Source: Sporomusa silvacetica DSM 10669 (GTDB lineage: Bacteria; Bacillota; Negativicutes; Sporomusales; Sporomusaceae). From it: a stretch of DNA of 64,000 bases. Under the pieces are notes generated by a model. It worked only from the letters and a program-made list of their open reading frames with translations. It was not told the DNA's origin and searched no databases. Each line of letters opens with the position of its first letter. The stretch's first letter is position 1. The stretch is from the NCBI RefSeq assembly GCF_002257705.1, contig NZ_LSLK01000054.1, forward strand, positions 6,625 to 70,624. Reading direction: 5' to 3'. Positions 56,083 to 63,878 of the stretch are shown here, piece by piece. The position numbers and the translations under genes were made by a program.

Positions 56083-56907
56083 CTAATAATCACATGTAAC
56101 TATCTTTCCATCCATCTTTGGAATATCATGTTGTATTTGCTCAAGAACTTCCAAAAAGTATTCCGCTTCCCGAAGCACATGGTCTGCTAATAACGGTGGT
56201 ATCAAAGATATTACTTTGCAAGTTGAGATTAAATCTCTCGCAGCCTCTTTAAAATCCCGGATTTGCACCGTTGCTTGGGTTACATCTTTCTCAAACCGAA
56301 TAAGGTCATTATTGGGACAAAAATGCCACAGCATACTATCAAGATCACGAGCTTGAAGTTGTAATTGCTCAAACTGAACTGCAAATGCATTAGCCTTTTC
56401 GACAAAACCTCGCTCAGAGGGATCAAGCAAACCTACAATAAATCTGGCATGGTCTGCCATATGCCTGAGCCAAAAGACATTGTCGCTGACTATGGAATCA
56501 ACAGGATATTTCATTTCACCGTCCTGAATTTTTTGGAGAAGCTTCAGAAAATACATGGCTTCACGGGAAATATGGTCTATCAATAAAGGATAATTATAGC
56601 CCCCTATTTGACATTCAATGAGTAAATGCAAAACATGCCGTTTAAAGGCAAATATATTTTTAACGGCAACCATAATCCTACTAACAAATGCCATAAACTC
56701 TTCATCACACTTGATATTATATGAATGCTTTTCAAGGTCTTCAAAAACATTGTAAAATTCTTCTGCCTGGCAAATAAGCTCCGTATCAGAGCAGGCAAAG
56801 CCTAGCTTCATGAATAAAGAATGTTCTTTCATAATTCTAAGCCAGAACTGAACCCGCCTCATATTCAGACACTCATATGGTTTTACCTCTCGACAAAATA
56901 TATCCAC
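56083..56907 (-). CDS. DUF2935 protein
   Basis: A 274-residue helical protein from a GTG behind AGGAGG. Two similar halves each carry the family pattern with LRIMKEHSLFMKLG and, later, ADHVLREAEYFLEVL, and an REAMYFL segment; the conserved His/Glu residues recall a ferritin/hemerythrin-like metal site. The role is not established. Confidence 0.8.
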   Translation of the reverse strand: MDIFCREVKPYECLNMRRVQFWLRIMKEHSLFMKLGFACSDTELICQAEEFYNVFEDLEKHSYNIKCDEEFMAFVSRIMVAVKNIFAFKRHVLHLLIECQIGGYNYPLLIDHISREAMYFLKLLQKIQDGEMKYPVDSIVSDNVFWLRHMADHARFIVGLLDPSERGFVEKANAFAVQFEQLQLQARDLDSMLWHFCPNNDLIRFEKDVTQATVQIRDFKEAARDLISTCKVISLIPPLLADHVLREAEYFLEVLEQIQHDIPKMDGKIVTCDY

Positions 56908-56994
56908 ATTATATCCTCCTTATCGCACTTTATTACATAATATGCAGAAAAAAGGTAATGTGGAATGCTTGCCTTTAACCAACTTGAAACTCAA

Positions 56995-57243
56995 CTAATT
57001 ATTCCTTTGGTCCCAATTAAATTCCAAAGTAACAACTAGTTCACCAGCTTCCGCTCTTACACTAAAATAAGAGCAATAAGAAAGTACTTTTCGTAAGGAG
57101 CGAAACTGTTTAGGCGAGTCCCCGACTATTTCAGGAACTCGAACAGTTACCAGTGCCTTATTATTAAAGTTTTCTACAATACTTACATTATTTGAAATCA
57201 GCTTTATGGCAGTTAAGATACGTATAAATGTTGCCCTTCTCAT
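56995..57243 (-). CDS. Small hypothetical protein
   Basis: 82 residues from the ATG at 57243 (AAGGAGG upstream), beginning MRRATFIRILTAIKLISNN. An alternating hydrophobic pattern (LVTVRVPEIVG, GELVVTLEFNW) suggests a small alpha/beta fold. No family recognised. Confidence 0.55.
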   Translation of the reverse strand: MRRATFIRILTAIKLISNNVSIVENFNNKALVTVRVPEIVGDSPKQFRSLRKVLSYCSYFSVRAEAGELVVTLEFNWDQRNN

Positions 57244-57369
57244 AGAATAGTCCTCCTTCCGCTTATTTATGTTAATTATAACATATTGTTTGATTTTATG
57301 TATGGGGAAAGCTAGATAAGTCCATGAACAGTCATAATAGTTCGTTTGCATTGTGGTTTTGTCACGGCA

Positions 57370-57450
57370 GGTAATTTGGGCAAAAAGAAAGCTATTATTG
57401 CGGTGGCGAGAAAGATTCTAGCAAGCATACTCATCGCCACCACTACATAA
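57370..57450 (+). pseudogene. C-terminal remnant of an IS110-family transposase
   Basis: A 26-codon frame reading LGKKKAIIAVARKILASI, the very end of IS110/IS116/IS902 transposases (NLGKKKAIIAVARKIL). Nothing else of the element is left. Confidence 0.6.
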
Positions 57451-57595
57451 TAGCAAAATCCCTATATCTCACTTGGCTATATATTTTCAGTAGCTCCATA
57501 CTGAATGTGTACATTGATTTTTGCCCTATTGAGTAGATTTCCTATCCGATGTATATATCTCAGCCTTTTATAAATATTGGCATAGATATATCAAT

Positions 57596-57943
57596 TCACT
57601 TATTCTGCCAGGTCCTAAAAGTCTTTATTTTATGCAGCAACCCTTTAGCGTCACCATCAAACGTTACTGCCCTATCATCCACATACACAATCGCCGGCGG
57701 CTTATGAGCAAGCACCTCATCTACAGATATGTCATGTTTATCCAGCCATGCCTTGACCGCTTCCAATCCGCCTTCCTGGAAGCACCGTGTCGAGACAACA
57801 ACAACTTTATAATGTTTTCGTATGTTGCCTATAGCTTCCTTAATCCCATCGACTGGAGGGTCAGGAATACTATCTATCCCTTTCCAGCCGCTTGTATAGC
57901 TATGAATTACACCATCAAAATCTAAAACCACGGTTTTAGCCAT
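57596..57943 (-). CDS. HAD-like hydrolase (polynucleotide-phosphatase-like or phage-type)
   Basis: About 115 residues from the ATG at 57943 (AAGGGG upstream), beginning MAKTVVLDFDGVIHSYTSGW, with the DxDGV nucleophile, STRCFQEGG and IVYVDDRAV motifs of HAD phosphatases. Short single-domain; often phage-borne. Overlaps the small gene upstream by 8 bases. Confidence 0.72.
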   Translation of the reverse strand: MAKTVVLDFDGVIHSYTSGWKGIDSIPDPPVDGIKEAIGNIRKHYKVVVVSTRCFQEGGLEAVKAWLDKHDISVDEVLAHKPPAIVYVDDRAVTFDGDAKGLLHKIKTFRTWQNK

Positions 57944-58130
57944 TCCAGTCACCCCTTGTATCTGGCTTCGGTTCAACATCAGTCTGTTGGCTTCTTTCAA
58001 TTGAGCTTTTAAGCTGGCGACTAAGATCAGCATTCTCTTTCAATGCCATTAAGTAAGCTTTAGCCAGTTCTGTTCTATCCATATCTCCTATACGCATAAA
58101 TAACCCATCAATGTCGCACATCCATAGCAA
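57936..58130 (-). CDS. Small helical protein coupled to the HAD gene
   Basis: Up to 64 residues; the ATG at 58082 (MDRTELAKAYLMALKENADL) has AGGAG only 2 bases away, so the true start is uncertain. It is helix-rich with QLKSSIERSQQT. It overlaps the HAD gene and looks phage-derived. Confidence 0.45.
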   Translation of the reverse strand: MLWMCDIDGLFMRIGDMDRTELAKAYLMALKENADLSRQLKSSIERSQQTDVEPKPDTRGDWNG

Positions 58131-58155
58131 CCTCGCTTTCGGCTATTATTGGCCT

Positions 58156-58209
58156 TCAATACTCATAACATTTAGTATTACCGAACTCAATATCATCAAT
58201 CATACGCAC
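58156..58209 (-). CDS. Possible 17-residue peptide
   Basis: GTG at 58209 behind AAGAGGAG encodes MRMIDDIEFGNTKCYEY. It is upstream of the small helical gene. Strong ribosome site but very short; may be a leader or chance. Confidence 0.25.
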   Translation of the reverse strand: MRMIDDIEFGNTKCYEY

Positions 58210-58330
58210 CACTAGCTCCTCTTAATTTTTTTCGATTATTACCTGAGGTATATAATACAACACAAGTGTTGGAAATTGGTTAAAGCTGCCATCTCTCAGT
58301 TTCCCTGCTGGCTCCCATCCAGTTGAAAAA

Positions 58331-58356
58331 TGGCCTAAACCCGCCGGTTTAGGCCA
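58331..58356 (-). terminator. Terminator of the C39 peptidase gene
   Basis: TGGCCTAAACC / GGTTTAGGCCA, 11-bp stem with a 4-base loop, followed by TTTTTC on the minus strand, 10 bases after the stop at 58367. Confidence 0.85.
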
Positions 58357-58366
58357 TCAATTGTTC

Positions 58367-59092
58367 TTATTTTGAACTATCCTTCTTGGGGACAGCAACA
58401 ATATATACGTTCTTCACTAAATGTTCGGGGTTAATATACTGAGCATCAAACCACATGTCTCGGAACCGCCAGGCGTTAAAGGAAGATATTCCGTCCGGGT
58501 TATTGACAGTGGTCCAATGAACAGCAGGATCGGCAAAGAAGATGGTGTCAACTCCTTTCTCAGGTGATTCGTAGGCTGCATGGTAACCAGTAACGACTAC
58601 CCAGTGGCCTCCCCAATCAATCCATTCAACAAGGGTAGGGATTCCTTTCTTTAAGTTTTCCCGGAGCATTTCCAATGTTCCGTTATAACCGATCATTACC
58701 TCAAAACCGTTTTTCTTTAACCAATTTTCCATTTGTTGGGGGGTAGTTCCAGGATGTTTAGAATTAATATCGCCAGTACCCATCCCTTTGGCGATCAGCA
58801 TTTCGGTATTATGGTTCATCGATTGGTCACTTAGGACATTGTACCAGCGCAAAAGTGACATAACAGCAGCCGGGCCACACGTATAATCAGTCGTCTGTTG
58901 ATAGCCTTTGACCCCAAGAGATATGTAGTACGGGCTGGGCTTCATTTCGTAATAATTGGCTGCGCCAGTTGAGTTTGGTGGTGGTAGGATAGGTTCTTCC
59001 CCTGCGAGGCTTGCCATGGTAAAGCAGGCAAGGAAAATGAAGCAGAGCAAGGCAGTCCTCCAACGATTAATGTACACCAGTTTGATAAACAT
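58367..59092 (-). CDS. Secreted C39-like (papain-fold) peptidase
   Basis: A 241-residue protein with a signal peptide (WRTALLCFIFLACFTMASLAG) and a C39-type domain: YTCGPAAVMSLLRWY (Cys), GGHWVVVTGYH (His) and FADPAVHWT (Asp). Stand-alone, so not an ABC-linked leader peptidase. It could act on cell-surface or secreted peptides. It has its own terminator. Confidence 0.82.
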   Translation of the reverse strand: MFIKLVYINRWRTALLCFIFLACFTMASLAGEEPILPPPNSTGAANYYEMKPSPYYISLGVKGYQQTTDYTCGPAAVMSLLRWYNVLSDQSMNHNTEMLIAKGMGTGDINSKHPGTTPQQMENWLKKNGFEVMIGYNGTLEMLRENLKKGIPTLVEWIDWGGHWVVVTGYHAAYESPEKGVDTIFFADPAVHWTTVNNPDGISSFNAWRFRDMWFDAQYINPEHLVKNVYIVAVPKKDSSK

Positions 59093-59250
59093 GCAAAACC
59101 TCCTTAACTATATGAACTCTTTTATACATAAATTGTAACACAAAGAGGAGTTAGAGATAGCAATCTTTGTAAAAATATTTTGGCCTTCTTACCTCATCGG
59201 CATATTTAAAAATCAGTTCCCACTCCGCATCAGTAGCTTGCAGGATATGC

Positions 59251-59288
59251 AAGATCCCCGTTTCGGACAAAACCAAAACGGGGATCTT
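59251..59288 (-). terminator. Terminator of the secreted Pro/His-rich gene
   Basis: AAGATCCCCGTTT / AAACGGGGATCTT, 13-bp stem, located after the 59313 stop on the minus strand. Confidence 0.85.
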
Positions 59289-59312
59289 AGTATCTACTTT
59301 ACGGTATTTATT

Positions 59313-59552
59313 TTACCATCTTGGTGGTGGCTCATGCGGTGGTGGTGGCTCGTGCGGTGGTGGCGGTGCTGGGTGATGCCTATGTTTATCCTTGTGTCTA
59401 GGTGGTGGACCCTGTGGTGGTGGGCCTTCCGGTGGCGGATCACCACGATAAAGCATTTGATAATTTTCATTTGGATAATTGTCATGAGCACTCGCTATTG
59501 AAAAAAAGCTCATAACAAATACAGCCATTACTAAAACGACTACCTTTTTCAA
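59313..59552 (-). CDS. Small secreted Pro/His-rich protein (paralogue 1)
   Basis: 79 residues: signal peptide (KKVVVLVMAVFVMSFFSIASA) then HDNYPNENYQMLYRGD and a Pro-rich, His-rich tail (HRHHPAPPPPHEP). Paralogues at 59732 and 63521 share the signal peptide, HDN and the Q-M-L/I-A block. His/Pro repeats may bind metals; no known family. Confidence 0.7.
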   Translation of the reverse strand: MKKVVVLVMAVFVMSFFSIASAHDNYPNENYQMLYRGDPPPEGPPPQGPPPRHKDKHRHHPAPPPPHEPPPPHEPPPRW

Positions 59553-59731
59553 TCCGCTAACCTCCTTTTTACATCACGATCGAATCATCAATATAGTTCA
59601 GCATCCATATCACTTTATGCGCTTACCTATACTATTACACCTTCAGCTCCCTAAAAAAGCGCCTACTCCGGTAACTAACCGTGATAGGGGCTTTTCGCGT
59701 TCAGGTAGCTTGTATTTTAATACCAACCACC

Positions 59732-59968
59732 TTAGTAATTAGGGCCATCATGTGGTGGCTCAGGTTGTTGTGGTTGTGGTGGTTGTGGCTGCGGCTGTTG
59801 TGGCTGTGGCTTACGTTGTTGATCATTTGGATCTGGCTGAGGTTGATCGTCAGCTGCAAGCATTTGATGATTTGGAGTTAACCCATAATTTTGATTATCA
59901 TGAGCATTTACCATCGACGAAAGACTTAAGACAAACATAGCAATCATTAGGACTACTATTTTTTTCAT
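59732..59968 (-). CDS. Small secreted Pro/Gln-rich protein (paralogue 2)
   Basis: About 78 residues from the ATG at 59968. Signal peptide KKIVVLMIAMFVLSLSSMVNA, then HDNQNYGLTPNHQMLAADDQ and a PQPQQPQPQ tail ending PEPPHDGPNY. Nearly the same signal peptide as paralogue 3, and the same PEPPHDG end. Confidence 0.7.
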   Translation of the reverse strand: MKKIVVLMIAMFVLSLSSMVNAHDNQNYGLTPNHQMLAADDQPQPDPNDQQRKPQPQQPQPQPPQPQQPEPPHDGPNY

Positions 59969-60128
59969 TGCATTTCCCCCCATTGTCAATTTTCTTAGAC
60001 AATATCAGTATACACTCCATTCTTTGGAATTCTATTTGAAAATCGCGAAAAATAAAAGCGACAGGACAAACACTTGTTCTGTGAAAGTGCTAACCAATGT
60101 TGACTAATGAACAGAGCAAAAATATAAA

Positions 60129-60171
60129 AGAGCCGCCATCAGAAGGCACATAAACCTTCCGACAGCGGCTT
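60129..60171 (-). terminator. Minus-strand terminator
   Basis: GCCGCTGTCGGAAGG / CCTTCTGATGGCGGC with TCTTTTATATTTT after it. It ends a short transcript from about 60310. Confidence 0.65.
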
Positions 60172-60310
60172 AAAGCAATAACGTATTGACGTAACATAAT
60201 CGACCTCGTAAACGACTAGACTGGAAGACTCCATTCGATAATTGCGGCTGCCTGTTCCGCTTAGCTTGACAATTCGCCCTTTGACGTTTTTGCACCTCCT
60301 TACAGGACAT
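60170..60310 (-). CDS. Possible 46-residue basic protein
   Basis: ATG at 60310 with AAAGG upstream encodes MSCKEVQKRQRANCQAKRN and then a QPQL...RLRGR basic stretch, ending at the terminator at 60129. The start context is weak and no family is known. Confidence 0.3.
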   Translation of the reverse strand: MSCKEVQKRQRANCQAKRNRQPQLSNGVFQSSRLRGRLCYVNTLLL

Positions 60311-60342
60311 TATTGGCCTTTGTCGAATTTTAGCTTTAAAAG

Positions 60343-60669
60343 GTGGTGAAATTGTTGGCCGAATATGCTAAAGAACTTTATCTTCAAATTATCACGATAA
60401 TAAAAATTAAAGAGATACAGCTAAAAGAAAATCAGGGTCTGCGGGTTACTCTTCTTCACTATCCTGAATTTGAAATAACTGAGATAGGTCGCCTAGGTAA
60501 CGAATATCTTTTCTTTTCTGGAAATTACCCTGAGTCTTTGGAAACCACTCTTCTCCTTCCTGCTGAACCGACCCCAATAAAGATTGACGTAGTTGACTTA
60601 GGGATGGCGTTACCATCCAGAATAAAGAAGAAAATTGGATTTTGTGGAGACATTTCATGTAGTCAATGA
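60343..60669 (+). CDS. Small hypothetical protein
   Basis: About 105 residues; start either GTG at 60343 or TTG at 60352 (AGGTGG upstream). AEYAKELYLQIITIIKIKE is followed by LHYPEFEITEIG and a DVVDLGMALPSR segment. No family recognised. Followed by its own terminator. Confidence 0.5.
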   Translation: MVKLLAEYAKELYLQIITIIKIKEIQLKENQGLRVTLLHYPEFEITEIGRLGNEYLFFSGNYPESLETTLLLPAEPTPIKIDVVDLGMALPSRIKKKIGFCGDISCSQ

Positions 60670-60700
60670 TTGTGTTAGATTTTGATTGATTTCTTGTTTT

Positions 60701-60734
60701 CCGTCACTGTTACCAGCAGTGGCGGTTTCTTTTT
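60701..60734 (+). terminator. Terminator of the 60343 gene
   Basis: CCGTCACTG / CAGTGGCGG stem with a 7-base loop, followed by TTTCTTTTTGG. Confidence 0.75.
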
Positions 60735-60748
60735 GGTTACTCAATGAC

Positions 60749-60964
60749 TTATCTTCCCTCATTGCAGCCGGGGTTAGCCGGCTTGTTAATTTTTGTACGT
60801 CTGTTTAATGTCACCTCCATTCGTTTAACCGCTGATTTGGCTATATTCCGCTTAGAATACGTCATCATTCCCCTGCATTGCGATATGTAGGCATCACCTT
60901 CAGGTGTTATCGGCACAATTTCAAATCCCTCTTTACCAATGCCGATAATAGCAAAATGAGACAA
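60749..60964 (-). CDS. Small hypothetical protein
   Basis: 71 residues from a TTG at 60964 with AGGAGG 8 bases upstream. SHFAIIGIGKEGFEIVPITP, then MTYSKRNIAKSAVKRME and a basic C-terminus. Family not recognised. Confidence 0.55.
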   Translation of the reverse strand: MSHFAIIGIGKEGFEIVPITPEGDAYISQCRGMMTYSKRNIAKSAVKRMEVTLNRRTKINKPANPGCNEGR

Positions 60965-61046
60965 GTTAGAGACCTCCTTATTTAGCAGTAACCTGTAATA
61001 TCATATTCATCTCAATGCTAAAGTGAAAGGTGCCTTAGCCGCTAAA

Positions 61047-61260
61047 AGAAGCACAGGGGCGTTCATTTTCTTCCTTTATATTCACCATCACAGCTTAAAA
61101 ATTATACTTTGATGAACTGTCGCGAAATCTAAGCAAACATATTATTCAAGATTACGCTGGTACTCTTTTCTCTCGCACATCTCGCCATATTTTCTCTCTC
61201 GTTTTTGCTTCTATTATTATATTATTTGGCTAGAAGCAAAATGAACGTCCCCTTGCTTCT
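61047..61260. repeat. MITE-like element with about 23-bp terminal inverted repeats
   Basis: The left arm AGAAGCACAGGGGCGTTCAT (61047) and the right arm, ending CCCCTTGCTTCT at 61260, are imperfect inverted repeats (about 21 of 24 positions with two gaps). The 170-base interior has no gene. It also carries an internal TTTTGCTTCTA/TAGAAGCAAAA stem. The rest of 60965-61412 shows nothing else. Confidence 0.55.
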
Positions 61261-61412
61261 CGAAAAAAGCGGTTTTCTTTTTCGTTAGCCGAATTATGCA
61301 AAGCTGATGGCAGGCGGAAGACGCGTCAGCGGCTGCAGCGCCCCCCGCAGGGATGCGGAGCGGGCCCTTCACTATACTAATCCATTACGTTATAATAAAA
61401 AGGAAAATCCCC

Positions 61413-61454
61413 TTGACAACATCTTCCATTCAGAATATAATTTGAACTGTTCAA
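61413..61454 (+). promoter_or_regulatory. Promoter and operator of the TetR gene
   Basis: TTGACA (61413), 17 bases, TATAAT (61436-61441), then directly the palindrome TTGAACTGTTCAA (61442-61454). The operator overlaps the start of transcription, so a repressor bound here would block the TetR gene itself. Confidence 0.75.
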
Positions 61455-61472
61455 GTAATGGAGGTGATTCTT

Positions 61473-62099
61473 TTGGCCAGGCCGCCCCAAGACCCGAAAA
61501 TCAAAATGGATGAAATTTTAGATGTGGCCGAACCGTTGTTTGCCGCCAACGGCTACCGGAAAACAACTATCAGTGACATTGCCAAGGAAATAGGCGGCGC
61601 GCGGGGACTGCTCTATTATTACTTTAAGTCCAAAGAAGAAATACTGGAAGCGCTGATCAATCGCCAGATCGCTCATTTTCTCACCGATATCAGCAGTATG
61701 GCTTCGTCTGCTGATATGCTCCCGCCCCGTAAAATTGAATTCGTGGTGCATGCCTTCTTTCGAACGGCGCACTACAAAGACGGCCTCTTCCTTGACTTTC
61801 TTTATGATGAAAAACATTTACATATTAAAAATAAAATCTTCCGCCAGGCTGCCCTCTTACTGAAACCCTGGCTACTGAAGATTATCGAGGAGGGGGTCCG
61901 CAAACAATATTTTCATGTCTCTCACCTTCCGGCTGCTCTGACCTTTATCATGTCCATCATGTTATGCTTAGGTGATACCTTGTGTGAAAAAATTCCGGAT
62001 GAAGCAATGACCTGCCACTTAAGTATGGCCGCGTCACTCATCGAACGGGCATTGGAAATGCCGGAAAAGACCTTACATTTATCACTATACAATGCCTAG
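61473..62099 (+). CDS. TetR/AcrR-family regulator
   Basis: About 208 residues from the TTG at 61473 (GGAGGTG upstream). The N-terminal helix-turn-helix has TISDIAKEIGGARGLLYYYF and KSKEEILEALI; the ligand-binding domain fills the rest. It probably binds the three TTGAAC-type palindromes around it. Confidence 0.85.
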   Translation: MARPPQDPKIKMDEILDVAEPLFAANGYRKTTISDIAKEIGGARGLLYYYFKSKEEILEALINRQIAHFLTDISSMASSADMLPPRKIEFVVHAFFRTAHYKDGLFLDFLYDEKHLHIKNKIFRQAALLLKPWLLKIIEEGVRKQYFHVSHLPAALTFIMSIMLCLGDTLCEKIPDEAMTCHLSMAASLIERALEMPEKTLHLSLYNA

Positions 62100-62156
62100 C
62101 TGCATGAATAATGATCTTCCAACAGGTTACTGTTTGGATAATTTTTTACCTTTTAA

Positions 62157-62281
62157 TTGAACAGTTCAAAAAAACATAAAGCCTTGCTGGCTAGACGTAC
62201 ACACATTCTTATATAACGTCATGATCATCCAATACAAACTGCCTGGATGATTTTCTTAAAACCATTAATTGAACAGTTCAA
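62157..62281. promoter_or_regulatory. Two further TetR-type operators (62157-62169, 62269-62281)
   Basis: Two TTGAACAGTTCAA palindromes, 112 bases apart, differ from the one at 61442 only at the centre base. They lie downstream of the TetR gene and upstream of the TctC remnant, so they once controlled that gene or flank a lost one. Confidence 0.7.
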
Positions 62282-62343
62282 ATATTTTCCCTAGCGACTG
62301 GAGAGGAGCAAAAACCTTCCATTCAGATCGTCCCCCTATTTAA

Positions 62344-62658
62344 TCATATAAATTCATTCCTGGCTTTGAAAATGTGCCAACTCTGAAAGAACAAGGCATC
62401 AATGTCGCCTTAAGTTTTTGGAACGGCATTGCAGCTCCAAAAGGCCTCCCATTGCCTGAAAAGGCAAGGCTTACAGCCGCCCTTAAACAAATGATCAATG
62501 ACCCAACGTTTAAAAATGATATGGAAGGTGTCGGCATGCCGGTCGAATACCTAGGTCCAGATGAATTCGGCGACGAATGGATATTAGACGACGCTAAGCT
62601 TAGAAAAATTGTAAAAGAAACCGGTATTGCAGATTTAATCACAAATCAAAAAAAATAG
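62344..62658 (+). pseudogene. C-terminal fragment of a TctC-type solute-binding protein
   Basis: An open frame after an in-frame TAA at 62341 reads FIPGFENVPTLKEQGINVAL, WNGIAAPKGLPLP and MEGVGMPVEYLGPDE, the C-terminal third of tripartite tricarboxylate transporter binding proteins. No signal peptide or N-domain. Confidence 0.75.
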
Positions 62659-62729
62659 TCTTAGAGAATTTTCCAAAACAAGTTTTGTCTGGATCCTATA
62701 TACCAGGATGAACTAGTTCTCCTAAAAAC

Positions 62730-62758
62730 AAGCCCCCGGCTCACTAAGCCGGGGGCTT
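62730..62758 (+). terminator. Terminator after the TctC remnant
   Basis: AAGCCCCCGGCT / AGCCGGGGGCTT, 12-bp stem with a 5-base loop, followed by GTTTAA. Confidence 0.8.
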
Positions 62759-62767
62759 GTTTAATGC

Positions 62768-62920
62768 TCAATATACCAAATCATCATGAAACAAATAAAC
62801 CTGCTTATTCCTGATCCGGCAGACATACCGCATGCCGTGCCCGCCGCCGATCAGTGACGGTGCCATGCGAACGTCCAGCATTTTATCAACTTCGAATTTG
62901 CGACCGTATGGCCAATGCAT
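62768..62920 (-). CDS. Possible small protein downstream of the zinc-ribbon gene
   Basis: 50 residues from the ATG at 62920, with FEVDKMLDVRMAPSLIGG and RYVCRIRNKQVYLFHDD. No good ribosome site, but it follows the zinc-ribbon gene by 12 bases and may be coupled. No family recognised. Confidence 0.4.
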   Translation of the reverse strand: MHWPYGRKFEVDKMLDVRMAPSLIGGGHGMRYVCRIRNKQVYLFHDDLVY

Positions 62921-62932
62921 GATTAACGGATA

Positions 62933-63070
62933 TTATTTGCCTAGCATCTTTGTCGTAACCCATTTGTATAATATTTCCCCGCATCTACTACAAATACACT
63001 TGTTCCATCCGGCGACTACCCCAACACCTGTAGTATGAGCATTGCCACCGCACTCATGCTTAAACGTCAT
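62933..63070 (-). CDS. Small zinc-ribbon-like protein
   Basis: 45 residues from the ATG at 63070 (AGGAGG 6 bases upstream): MTFKHECGGNAHTTG and NKCICSRCGEILYKW, with C-x-C-x2-C as a zinc knuckle. Function unknown. Confidence 0.6.
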   Translation of the reverse strand: MTFKHECGGNAHTTGVGVVAGWNKCICSRCGEILYKWVTTKMLGK

Positions 63071-63140
63071 AATAAACCTCCTGCTACTGACTGATATATT
63101 CAACATATGAGCAATTTTTTCCTGTTTTATGCAAAATAAA

Positions 63141-63177
63141 AAACCGCACCCCCAACCAAACGGCTGAGAATGGGCTA
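63141..63177 (-). terminator. Terminator of the 63219 gene
   Basis: On the minus strand AGCCCATTCTCAGCC ... GGGGGTGCGGTTTTTT. Similar sequence (CCCCCAACC ... GGCTGAGA) to the terminator at 63471. Confidence 0.5.
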
Positions 63178-63218
63178 AATAACAAAAACTGGCCCATCCC
63201 GAAGGACGGAGCGGCTAA

Positions 63219-63347
63219 CTAACCTGCTTTCTTATAGATGGAGTATTTTACATTTACCACTTCTTTAACTTTTTTCTTGGGGCTCCTAAAACGGGTAATG
63301 ATCCTTGAAATGACAAAAAATATTCTACGCCCTAATGCCTTAATCAT
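63219..63347 (-). CDS. Small basic peptide
   Basis: 42 residues from the ATG at 63347 behind GGGGGG. MIKALGRRIFFVISRIITRF then KKKVKEVVNVKYSIY. Amphipathic and basic. No family recognised. Confidence 0.45.
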   Translation of the reverse strand: MIKALGRRIFFVISRIITRFRSPKKKVKEVVNVKYSIYKKAG

Positions 63348-63470
63348 AAAATCATCCCCCCACTCATCGAATAATGAACTACTTCTGTAAAATTTTTCAA
63401 AATCCTTTATTTTGGTAAAAAAAACAAAAATCCGCCCACCAGTACGAACCCGGCAGGCGACAATAATAAA

Positions 63471-63508
63471 AAATCCCACCCCCAACCGTCAGGCTGAGAG
63501 TGGGATTT
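63471..63508 (-). terminator. Terminator of the third secreted Pro-rich gene
   Basis: AAATCCCAC / GTGGGATTT, 9-bp stem, followed by TTTATTATTG on the minus strand. Confidence 0.7.
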
Positions 63509-63520
63509 ACAGTTGTATTA

Positions 63521-63757
63521 TCAGTTATGAGAACCATCATGTGGTGGCTCAGGTTGCGGTGGTTGTGGTTTTGGTTGCGGCTTATGATGTGGCTTTTTGT
63601 GATGTGGATCATTAGGATCTGGCTGAGATTGATGATCGTCAGCTGCAATCATTTGATAATTTGGAGTTACCCCAGGATTTTGATTATCATGGGCACTTAC
63701 CATAGAAGAAAGACTCAAAACAAACATAGCAATCATTAAGACTAATATTTTTTTCAT
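63521..63757 (-). CDS. Small secreted Pro/His/Gln-rich protein (paralogue 3)
   Basis: About 78 residues from the ATG at 63757. Signal peptide KKILVLMIAMFVLSLSSMVSA, then HDNQNPGVTPNYQMIAADD and HHKKPHHKPQPKPQPPQPEP, ending PPHDGSHN. Paralogue of 59732, 3.8 kb away, with the tail changed from Gln/Pro to His/Lys/Pro. Confidence 0.72.
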   Translation of the reverse strand: MKKILVLMIAMFVLSLSSMVSAHDNQNPGVTPNYQMIAADDHQSQPDPNDPHHKKPHHKPQPKPQPPQPEPPHDGSHN

Positions 63758-63878
63758 TATATTTCCTCCCACTATAAATTTTTTCAGGCTGTATTTAGAA
63801 TTATACATTCCAATTCTTAGAATTTATTTAGAAAATCCTGGGTAAATAATAAAAGCCGCCTACCAGGGCGATGTGATA

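Noticed and set aside
60180..60300. Alternative minus-strand frame with GRIVKLSGTGSRNYR as a gene
   Set aside because: No start codon near the ribosome site and the stop lies inside the terminator stem; the frame from the ATG at 60310 is preferred, with low confidence.
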